The notes under the pieces: model-generated
What the model was told of the DNA's origin: nothing
The model's input: only the letters and a program-made list of their open reading frames with translations
Databases searched by the model: none
Assembly (NCBI GenBank): GCA_013146195.2
Contig: CM028384.1
Span: 69,229,990 to 69,293,989 of the forward strand
Origin: Codonopsis lanceolata
Lineage: Eukaryota > Streptophyta > Magnoliopsida > Asterales > Campanulaceae
Reading direction: 5' to 3'
DNA: 64,000 nt
In this document: piece by piece, positions 32,818 to 42,566 of the stretch
Layout of the letters: every line of letters starts with the position of its first letter
Numbering within the stretch: the stretch's first letter is position 1
Program-made: the position numbers and the translations under genes

Positions 32818-32832
32818 AAGTTTGGGGGTATT
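32818..32832 (+). other. Athila polypurine tract
   Basis: AAGTTTGGGGGTATT lies immediately before the 3' LTR TG, the position of the plus-strand primer. Confidence 0.8.
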
Positions 32833-34115
32833 TGATCGATGTATTTTATACGCCGATTTTATATGCTTCTATGACTTAAATTATGCTATTTCACGAGGCT
32901 TTTGGCTACTCGATATATGTTTTCGGTGAGTTTTGTAAGTTTCGGGTTTTAGTGAAAATATGCGAAAACTCCGAGGTTTTATGTGCAAATTCCAAGAAGG
33001 GCCAAAGATGAAAAATGAAGAAGAAACGAGGTCATCAACTCGGAGACCTCATGGACGCAAGTACCTCGCACTGCTGCGACCGCAAGGTAGGCGACGTTAT
33101 CGAGGCAAGAAAGCAAAGGCCGGAAGTATTGGAGACCTTGCGGACACAAGGTACTCAACACCTTGCGACCGCAAGGTGGTCAGAATGCGATATTTTCGTA
33201 TTTTCAAACAGAGATTCGATTGGATTACAACTCCCGAGTATATATTGAAGTCAGATGCCGAGAGCCCCATATAGAAAAACGGCTGGAAACAGTTTTAGGT
33301 AGATTTTAGATAGTTTTTAGATTGTATAACATAGTTAGATTGTGTAATTACAAGTATTGAAGATCAAATCATGTTTCCATTCATCTCCATGTGATGTTCA
33401 TTGTCTATGATGAACTAAATCATCCATAATCTAGGAGGTGGGAGGTAACTTGTATCAAATTTATGTTTTGATTCCTATATATGTTCATTCAATTCTTGTT
33501 GATTGTGGTGTTTATCAATCCCTATATTATTTTGATTTGAACAAATGAATATAATCGCAAATAATAAAGGCCTAGAGGTGCGAATAACTGCATGACCAAT
33601 GTGCATATGTCGTACACCGGCTCACCATCACAATAAATTGGTCCTATCGATGCACGAAAGTGATAATAAGTTAGGACCGTGTTCATACATGATCTAGGTG
33701 ACAGCTAGATTAAAGTTTCTGTGCTTAGGATATAGAATGGATGAATGTTGCGGGGATGGAGGTTGAACAATAATTCAACAGACTATATCTATCTTTAGTG
33801 AACGAACCCAAGAAATTGAATGATAATTATTATGAATTGAACATAAAGGAGATATAAGTGAAACCCAGAATCCTAGATTGCCACCCACCATAAGATCTTC
33901 ATATCTGTTATTACTGCTAATTAGTTAAACATCTAAATATAAATAGTAATTAGAATAAGATAAATATAAAAACCCCCTTTAGATTAATAATTTGCTATCA
34001 ATAAACTGCCTTGTTCGTGATCACTTGTCTCTGTGGGTTCGACCCTTGCTTCCAATACTATTCTATAATAGTCTTGTCCACTTGCAAGGAAAAAGATTAA
34101 ATAAAACATCGATCA
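32833..34115 (+). repeat. Athila 3' LTR
   Basis: 1283 bp, direct repeat of 14938-16238 with few substitutions and small indels. Contains two clean palindromic motifs (33135-33152, 33160-33177) that are degenerate in the 5' copy. Followed by target duplication GAAAG at 34116-34120. Confidence 0.95.
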
Positions 34116-34259
34116 GAAAGCTAAGAGGCAACTTGCTGATGATGGAGGATCATTTAAAGAAGAAAATAACAAAAGTGAACTTATACGGTTTAAAAAAAAA
34201 CATTGTATTTGAACGATTACAAATCTCTAAAAAGGGACCTGCCCACAATTAGTCCTATG
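34116..34259 (+). pseudogene. Unidentified coding relic, 3' side of Athila insertion
   Basis: Directly after the second GAAAG the sequence reads KAKRQLADDGGSFKEENNKS in one frame up to a stop near 34210, continuous with the basic HRRRKK segment ending at 14937. The product is unknown. It is the same degenerate relic as 14462-14937. Confidence 0.25.
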
Positions 34260-34359
34260 TTTTAACGTAAAAGAGCTCACTTTGATGGTTTAATGGGAAT
34301 TCAATATTTTTAAAACCTACAAAAGTTATAAAAAAAATGATTCCCTCTCATTTGCCTAT

Positions 34360-35574
34360 TGTAGACACCTCAATTTTGTACCCCTACGCTACAATGTTGA
34401 GACAAAAGTTCATACATGACTTTTTAAATTTTTGCATCTAACCTTCGGTGTTGCAATGAATGTTGCATCAAAACTTTACTTTCCGCATTTACTATTGTTC
34501 GGGTTGGGCCGAACTTCTACTCGGTCTGATTTCTTTCGAGGATACGTAGGAATCCTATTCTGGTAGGTTTGACCGTCACTTCAAAAAAAAAAAAAGGAGA
34601 GCAAGAAGAGGATAGATCCACCACGCCCCGACTCACATCGAAAATTGCTTTCAAATATAAAAAATTTCCACAGAGATGTCTGTCATGAAATTGGGAGTCC
34701 ATTCTTATCAACGACGTTCATTTACTTGTAAAATTGTGTTTACTCGTAAACTCCGTCGTTAAGGGGTTCTATAGACACCCCAATTTCCTACCCCTACGCT
34801 ACAATATCCTAAAAATATAATATAAATTAAATGGACTAACAGAAGTTACTTCCGTTACATTTCAGGGTAACCAGGACTTAACGGAAATGAATCAACAATG
34901 AGAAGGGACTAGAATGAAAAAGTGGAAGGACTGGAAAACCAAAGAAGGAGCCGCTCCCTTTCATGGAAGCCGCTCCCTCTTGCTACTTTTGTTCTTCATG
35001 TATACTTTGAAATTCTAGGCTGAACATCTTCCCTGTTACCTCCGGTTACACGTCTATCGGTTTCCTGTCCTTGATTTCTCCTATAAATGAAGACGTCAGC
35101 TCCTCAAAATAGACACACCAAAAATCATCTCTCTCTCCCTTTGACTAATAGCCTACCCGCCTCTCCTCCCTTTTCCTAAGCAATCGAGCCCTCCTAGCTC
35201 CGAGCAAGCCTCCTCCCTTGCCCAAGCAAGCGAGCCTCTCCTTGCTCCCAACAAGCCTCCTCTTGCCTAGCCACCTTGCCTCAACAAGCTTATCTAGCCA
35301 ACCCAAACCCAGCACACACACTCACACACACACACAAATTCACTACACACACATACACCCACTACCTTTTTCTATCCTGGACAAAGCGCAACATCTCGCC
35401 TATGCATGCAATAGAAACAACAAAAATAAAAAATAAAAACTTCATTTCTCGTAAGAATAAGGGAAGCACACGCAGATTGCCTAACCCTAGGTGTACCAAG
35501 TTCAGACACTTACGCTCCAAGAGGTAGGTTATGTCCCCGTAGTTATTTGTTTCAGTTTGTTAATAAAAATGTTG

Positions 35575-35634
<60 letters not shown>

Positions 35635-35886
35635 CAGATCTGTAAATATTATTATTGTCTGAAAAATATTATTAGTAGTTTGGTTTCTTGTTTGTTTATA
35701 CTTTGATATAAATACATTTGTTTTGTTTAGTTAATTGTGTTTTAATAACAAATGTAAATAATTGTTTCACGTTTGTTTACATGTAATTTTCTTCATAATT
35801 TAGCTTATATAATGTCCATTATTATTTCTTTCTTTCGTTGTTATTTTCATTTTCTTTTGTTGAATAAATACAATCTTCTCTTCTTT

Positions 35887-35959
<73 letters not shown>

Positions 35960-36300
35960 TAGAGTAAAGTGTATATAATAAAATAAGGGCGAGGTGGATG
36001 CCTAACCCTTTCCCAATTCGTAACTTAGCCTCCGAACCCATATTTTATGATATTTTTGGTTTTTTCTCTGTTTAACGTTAAAATAGAGGTGACGACTATG
36101 TACATACATTTTTAGAATCCACAGCGAGGCCAAGCGTATTTCATGCACTTTAATGTTTTGAAGCCGCTCACTTTCATGTAGTGAGGCCAAGTTCGAAACG
36201 GGGTTCTCACATTGTCGGCCCTACTTGGGACGTTGTTTTTTAAAAACAAAAGAGGGCTAGACTCACTTTGTTTTGGGGTTTGCTAATTTTTTTTATATTC
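34360..36300 (+). repeat. Probable degraded LTR sequence with microsatellites
   Basis: TGTAGACACCTCAATTTTGT at 34360 resembles a common plant LTR start, and a related copy (TATAGACACCCCAATTT...) recurs at 34769, both followed by ACCCCTACGCTACAAT. A TATAAATGAAGACG promoter-like stretch is at about 35081. Later GGTGGATGCCTAACCC and TTGTCGGCCCTACTTGGGAC (to about 36230) fit an LTR downstream region. Dinucleotide runs: AC/AT/AC at 35574-35632, CT/TA/TG at 35887-35957, TA at 36306-36343. No protein domain is present, so lineage and borders are unresolved. Confidence 0.45.
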
Positions 36301-36303
36301 TTT

Positions 36304-36343
<40 letters not shown>

Positions 36344-36350
<7 letters not shown>

Positions 36351-38161
36351 CTTACCCTCTCTTTCAAAAAATAAATTCATTTTCTCAAACAAATTTTTTT
36401 TTTCAGAATTAAAAAAATTTATTTTTTTTAAAACCAAAAAAAATATCTTCTTTCAAAAAAAAAAGAAATTCATTTTCTCAAAGCAAACAAAAATTCGTTT
36501 TTCAAAATTTTTAAAAAATAGTTTTTTTTAAACAAAGAAAAAAAATCTCTCTTATTTTAAATTCAAATTAAAAAAATCATTTTCTCAAAAGTAAAATAAT
36601 GTTGCTTCAAAACAAAAGGGGAAAATTCTTTTGACATAATTGAACTACGATGACATGAGCCTCAAAATGAGGAACGTACGTAGTCTTCAGGTCCAGTTAA
36701 ATGCGTTGATTTACTCTTCAAAAAAATGAAGTGTTTTCGAAAAAAAAAGTTTTCGAATAATTTATTTACAATACATTGTATGCTTAGTTTACATTTCCTA
36801 CAAATATTTTTATTCCCTTCAAAATTTCTTTTTCAAAAAAAAAAAAAGATAACTCACACACGTGCACTCACGTAGAGATTAACGAATATTAAGCATATCT
36901 CATGTGTGTGTTTGTAGGACACTCCTTACTATCAAAACAAGCTACGCTTGTCCGACCAAAACATAGGCTATTTTCTGTGTGTTTGCCTTTTGTTTTTCAA
37001 AAGATGTAAAAACACGACAAAATCCCCTCTCCATTATCCTCAATCGCCATTTCCAAATTCCTCATTCATCTTAACCTTTCACAAATGCATCCCTAGTTGA
37101 TTAGTACATCATTCAATCTCAGTCTTTAATCAAATCTTCAGTGAGTCCTACTTCAAAATGTCAAGGTTTACAACTTTTTTTTTAAAGACCAATAGGGAGC
37201 AAGGAAACCAAGGAAATAAAGGAAAGCAAGGAAAACTAGGAAAGCCGATAAAGCCTAGCTAACCTTACATATTCGCCAGCCAGGGAAACTCTCTATTGCA
37301 TAACCTTGCAAAAATCCTTTAGTGTAAAGGCTAAAAGGTAATCATGATTCAATTTATGAAAGGGGAGAATTTTCCCAACAGTAAGGAAAGACATCTAGAA
37401 GGTCGTCTTATTAGCCTACTCATTCACGTATTTATAAATTGGTCAAGTCTACACTCTTTTGATGAACCAGGCGACCCAAGGATCATGAGCAAAGATTCAA
37501 TACTGGGGGATTTCAAACCTCAGCGGTGTCCTTTTCCTGTCATAATTACGTATTTTGTGCCTACAACCCATCCTTGTGGAGTATGCTCGCTAGTCGTTTA
37601 GCTGGTCGAGTCTTTTTTTTCCCGATCTTTGAGCACCGCCTATCACCAAATATCCCTTGATTGTCAATCTTCCCAAGAATGATGAATCGACTCATGTGAA
37701 AACATGATAAGTCTACACGAGTTTGTAGAAACTTGCATGCTTTAGATTTACTTAAAACCATTAAGTTAAAACACCTTGTTGTATTTGTTCAAAAACATAA
37801 AACGTCTTTAACTTAGACTTTGAATCAAGTCTAAATCTATCCGCTGAACCTTCAGCAAATAAGATACCCCTTTTTTGACTTTGTTTAAAGCAGTCTTCTT
37901 ACTTGTTACATTACATTCTATCTACTTAAAACTTAAAGTCATCAGTAGCTAGCAGCTGCTGATAATAGTATTATCGTCTGCTTATACACTCGAAAATTTC
38001 TATATGTTGAACACTGATTTCTGGTGAAATATTTGACCTTCGCACGCTTCTTATAAAACATTATTTTGGTCGTCTTTTTTCAAACAAAGAACTATTTACA
38101 TGTCTTGTCAATAAAAGACTTTCATGCATGTCTTAAATGTTCTTTATATATTCAAACCTAG
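36344..38161. other. Non-coding AT-rich DNA
   Basis: Oligo-A and oligo-T rich to about 36860, then unremarkable sequence with a purine-rich imperfect repeat (GGAAACCAAGGAAATAAAGG type) at about 37195-37250. No supported gene; probably more retroelement-derived sequence. Confidence 0.5.
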
Positions 38162-39415
38162 TGTTAGTCCCAAAGGGCACAATAATAAGCTAGAATGGGG
38201 TTGAATAGCTTATTAAATACTTAAAACTTTTCGTAATAATTCCTATATCAAGCACTTGCAATCTATTAAAAAGATTGAAGTAGTGGAAGTCTTGATTGGA
38301 AGACGGGTCAAGTCTGCCGGTGAAGCACTACCGGTAGACTTAGCTGTTTACTAAAGTTTGCTGCTAAAGGAATAAGTTAAGGGAATGAAAGACAGTATAA
38401 CAGTAAACGACAGAAGAAGATTAAAACAAGTGTTTTGAGATGGTTCGCACTATAATGAGTGCTACGTCCACCACAAAGGCAGTCAACCTTGGATTTAAAT
38501 GTGCACTATATTTTCCACTAGTTCTATTACAGAAATATCCAATGGATCGTGTACAAAATATTGGACTTGTGTTTGGGGGTGGGGGTATTGAATATCTGGA
38601 CAAAACAGAATATTCAATGTGCAGAAGAATAGTAGAAAGAACAACAATAAGAAGCGAAATAATAATGGTTAATGCAGATCTTCTTGTTGTTGTGGAGGAC
38701 TTCGTTGATCAGTTAATGATCTCTTGAATGCACCGAATATATAAAGCTTGATGTTGTTGAAAGATTCAGAGCATTGGTTTCTTCAGTCCTTAATGACAAT
38801 ATTTATAGCTTGGGTATTCTTCAGATCGTTCGAGAAGATGAAGTGAGTAACAGCTCTATTAGGTTGAATGCATTAAATGCCTAGAGCTGTTTGTTGACTT
38901 CTTCTTCAACTGATACAGAGCAGGGAATGGTGAAGAGTTGTTGCAGCAACTAGCTGGTGAGTGACAGTCAGAGTTGCAGACCTGCAGTAGTTGGTACAAT
39001 CTGTATGTGTCAGTTCTGTGCACCTGCTCTGTCACTTTTCAGGAGGTGAAAGTCTTCATGCTTTTTTGGAAAAGCTGGAGGGACGTGTCTGAGGAATCAA
39101 GCGCTGATCTGGAGATGATTTAATTCAAATTCAAACTTATTTAGGCTGAATTAAATAATCCAATTAAGCTTGAAGTCTGGAAGAGTTGGACACGCCATGT
39201 GCCGTCAGAGTCCGGCCTGACAAGCCGCCCGCTTGAAGTCTTTCGGTGAAGCCTTCAGCCGAAGTCTTCCGCTGAACCTGTGAAGTCTAGAAATTTCTAA
39301 GTCAAAGTTCTTAAACAGAGTTGGCACGCTAACTGGTACGCAGCCGATTTAGCCACTATGTATAGAACCTAATGTAATGAATGAACAAATGCAAATCAAG
39401 ATACAATGAGAAACA
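38162..39415 (-). repeat. SIRE-like LTR, copy A (3' LTR)
   Basis: 1254 bp on plus from TGTTAGTCCCAAAGGGCACA to ...GATACAATGAGAAACA. It matches LTR C (48582-49142 plus 55128-55851) and the reverse complement of LTR B (45871-47124). The minus-strand polypurine tract AATAGGAGGAAATTG lies just outside it (39418-39432). Confidence 0.85.
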
Positions 39416-39810
39416 ACAATTTCCTCCTATTTGCATCTGGTTATCATTACTTATAAGTGAGGACTATGAAAGCTTAAAGATAGATAATAGCATGTCAGAA
39501 AGTATTTTTAAGTCTTATACAACATACATGCCTCTATCAAAAAGAAAATACCTCGAATGTAGTAACTAATCCAAGTGCTTACAACCAGAAGAGATATAAA
39601 GAACAGGCACAAGGATTAGTGATAAACAGTTCAAATAAGTTTAAACTGGATGTTTAAATTCTAAGCAGATGTATGAATTAAAATAGTAGAAATTTAAACA
39701 GTATACATTTTTGAAAAGAATAAGCTTCTGTATTTCAAACGAGAAGTTTAATTATACAGAGTTTTGAAAAACTAGATAGGTACAAAGGATTAGGGATAGA
39801 AAGATATGAG

Positions 39811-40815
39811 CTACCACAACCTTTTTCCCTTTCCTTTGTCTGTTCTGTCAGCTGTTTCTCTTTCTCTAGGTTGGCGTTCGAGTTCTTCAACTCTTCTGGT
39901 GTATTCATCAACGACAGAGGTTGGTTGTCTGGTGGAGCGAGAACGGTAGTCGAGTTCTTCACGTAGTCTGTTGTTCTCCTCCATTAGAGTTCGGTTCATA
40001 GACCTTAATTGTCTCTCTTCCGTGATGTCCATATCACGTTCACGCTCGACATTGATACGATCATGAGATGCATTGAGAGCAAGATCGATGAATTCTAGAA
40101 CAGGAGGGCGTCCGTGACCCAGATGAAGAGTTATGTTGTGGAAGAGGCGCGAGCAGCAGTTGAGCGAGCCCCGACATTCGCTAACGCGTTGAGGTTCCAT
40201 GTTTATCTTGAGGTCAGTAGACTCGTGCCACATTTCTCCAAACTTGGTCCACACATCCTCTTGAAATTGGCGAAGGATGGCGGCATTCCTATCGGCACTT
40301 TGACTTGGGCAGTTGCAAGTTCGGCAAAGAAATGGAATCTTTAAGAAAGTTCTCCTAGTCTATTGTAGATGGCGTCTAGGCGGCTTAGGATCTATGAGTT
40401 TTCCGGTTGGGATGGAGAAGGGTCGAGGCCTACATGAATGTGCTCAATGCCTACAGACGAGGTGGCGTCAGCAGAGTTTACAGGGCGGAAGGGCTGCTAA
40501 AGACGTGTAGTGGCTGAGTTGGATGAAGAAGAGTCGGGTGATGGAAAGGCATGGGTAGAAGAGTAAAGTGAATGAGGTGGTGATGAAGGAGGGGTTGGGG
40601 GAATTTCAATATCTGTGTCCGAATGATCACATATATTGGAAGGGGTTGGTAGGGGTTCAGGTGAGAACAAGAAGGAAGAAAGGGGATAGGAATTGTCTTC
40701 CCCGGTCTCACGAGGGAGTAGTTTTTGGTTGAGGGAGTAGGTTTGGAAAAGAGGTCTACTTGAGAGTTCGAAGATGAACCTCATAGAAGCAGAGGAAAGG
40801 GTAAGGGAAACCAGG
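39811..40815 (-). pseudogene. SIRE-like extra (env-position) ORF, copy A, C-terminal part
   Basis: The frame 40254-39811 ends with a Glu/Arg-rich coiled-coil segment (MNRTLMEENNRLREELDYRS, then RRVEELERQPRERE) and a basic KGKGKRLW terminus. Upstream, 40784-40497 is a Pro/Ser-rich stretch in another frame. Copy B encodes the same C terminus at 45247-45477 (with EEKREAQTKAKGKRPW-like residues), showing it is part of the element. This ORF sits after pol in SIRE-type elements, where it was called env-like. No membrane segment or signal peptide is visible. Frameshifts break it, and the N gap removes its start. Confidence 0.65.
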
Positions 40816-40919
40816 GTGTTAGTATCAAGGGAATGGGTTGGCTTGGTTCTGATTGTGTAGAGGGGTTGCTCTGGGTAGGAGTGGTCTGGTTTTGTTCGGA
40901 TGGTGTAGTTGGGTTGGTT

Positions 40920-41019
40920 NNNNNNNNNNNNNNNNNNNNNNNNNNNNNNNNNNNNNNNNNNNNNNNNNNNNNNNNNNNNNNNNNNNNNNNNNNNNNNNNN
41001 NNNNNNNNNNNNNNNNNNN
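40920..41019. other. Assembly gap (100 N)
   Basis: Exactly 100 N, the conventional placeholder for a gap of unknown length. Element structure on both sides shows that several kilobases are missing here. Confidence 0.98.
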
Positions 41020-42183
41020 TAGCTTATGCCTCGCTCATGGACTTCAAAGTGTATCGATGGATGTTAAGAGTGCCTTTCTGAATGGTGATCTTCAAGAAAC
41101 TGTATACGTGGAACACCTCCGGATTTGTCATCTCAGACAAACCGACCACGCTCTACCGACTCAAGAAAGCTCTCTATTTGCTCGAAGCAAGCTCCTAGAG
41201 CTTGGTATGAAACTCTATCCAAGTTCTTAATTGAACAAGGATTCTGTGAGAGGAAGAATCGACACTACTTTATTCATCCTCAAGCACAAAGGCTCTCTTC
41301 TGGTACAAATCTATGTGATCACATCATCTTTGGATCAACTAACCAAAGCCCGGTAAAAGATTCGAGAATGATGCAAAGCAAGTTCGAGATGAGCATGATG
41401 GGTGAACTTACCTATTTTCTAGATCTGCAGATACAAATGCACTTCGACGGAATCTTCATCGACCAAACCAAATATGCAAAGGAACTAATCAAGAAGTTTG
41501 GTCTTGATTCACCAAAGGATTTGAAACTCCAATGTCTACCGACCGCCATCTTGACAAAGATGAAAAGGGAAAGCAAGAGAACATGACCAAGTATCGAGGA
41601 ATCATAGGTTCACTTCTTTACCTTTATCGCTAGACCTGACATTATGTTTGCCGCTTGTGTTTGTGCTAGATTTCAGCAGATCCAAAGGAGTCACATTTGC
41701 TTGCCGCCAAACGTATCATCGATATGTTTCAAAAACAACAAATCTAGGCATCTGTATTCAAAATCCAACAACTTCAATCTAGTTGATACTCATGCATTAT
41801 GCAGTACCGCAAAGTGAGTTGTAAGAAGCACCAGACTTGTCAATTTCTGGAAATTGCCTCATGGTCTTGCAAGAAACAAGGATCATGGCAAACTCAACCA
41901 CGTATGTAATATTGTCGCAAGCAACTGTGTTTCAATCGCTATGGATGAAGCAACAACTAGTGGACTACAACATCAAGACTCAACCGCCCAATTATGTGAC
42001 AACACATCGCTATCTCGCCTCAAAAATCCAAGAATGCATTCAAAGACAAAGCACATTGATATTCGTTATCATTTTCTCAAAGATCATGTGGAAAGGTAAC
42101 ATCGGGCCCGAATATGTTCCAACCGAGCATCAATTGGCGACATTCTCACAAACCACCGGATGCCACCAAAGTTTGCTTATTTA
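41020..42183 (+). pseudogene. SIRE-like reverse transcriptase and RNase H, copy B
   Basis: The first codons give MDVKSAFLNGDLQETVYVEH, the signature of the copia RT palm. Across shifting frames follow LKKALY-like and APRAWYETLSKFLIEQGF segments, DIIFGSTNQ (from the YVDDIIFGST box), FEMSMMGELTYFLDLQIQ and IDQTKYAKELIKKFGLDSPK. RNase H remnants include QLVDYNI, HSKTKHIDIRYHFLKDHVER and EYVPTEHQLA. At least six frame changes occur, so it is inactive. The wording of these motifs matches the SIRE/Maximus lineage as I recall it. Confidence 0.88.
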
Positions 42184-42566
42184 AGGAGAAATCTTGGTAT
42201 GATTGATCCCACTAATTTAATATTTTGTTAATGTTTCTTCTTACCCAGACCCAAAGATTAGACTAATCTAAGACGAAGTTCTCCTTTACCTGAAGACCTA
42301 AAGGTTAGTACTTCCACTTAGTCTATTTCTCTGCTAAAGAGGTTTCTAAAGCAATAAAGGGGTCAAGGATGAAATTTGGTACTTAAGAAAATATCTTAAG
42401 TTCCCGCTTTTTCAAACTCCGATATTTTCGCCTTTAAATAGTCCTCGAACCGTCATTCCAAACTTTACGAAACCCTTTTGAACGTAAACTTTTCTCTCTC
42501 TCTCTCTTAGTAACTACTTTCTGAAATTCAAGTTCTTCTTCTTGTTTCTTCTTCTCATCTTCAACA

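Larger units (their letters stand above)
14938..34115 (+). mobile_element. Full-length Athila Ty3/gypsy retrotransposon
   Basis: Direct LTRs (14938-16238 and 32833-34115, both starting TGATCGATGT and ending ACATCGATCA) bound a 19.2-kb element. Perfect 5-bp target duplications GAAAG flank it (14933-14937 and 34116-34120). A tRNA-Asp type primer site follows the 5' LTR and a polypurine tract precedes the 3' LTR. Domain order is gag, protease, RT, RNase H, integrase, then a long 3' region with an env-position ORF, as in Athila. About 6.2 kb of the length is a nested LINE. The LTRs are very similar apart from one more diverged segment (about 15110-15290), implying a fairly recent insertion. Stops and frameshifts in every gene make it non-autonomous. 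Confidence 0.95.

Noticed and set aside
28690..33180. ACCTTGCG palindromes as a CRISPR-like array
   Set aside because: The spacing is irregular, the repeats are in pairs, they recur in LTRs, and the context is a plant retrotransposon.
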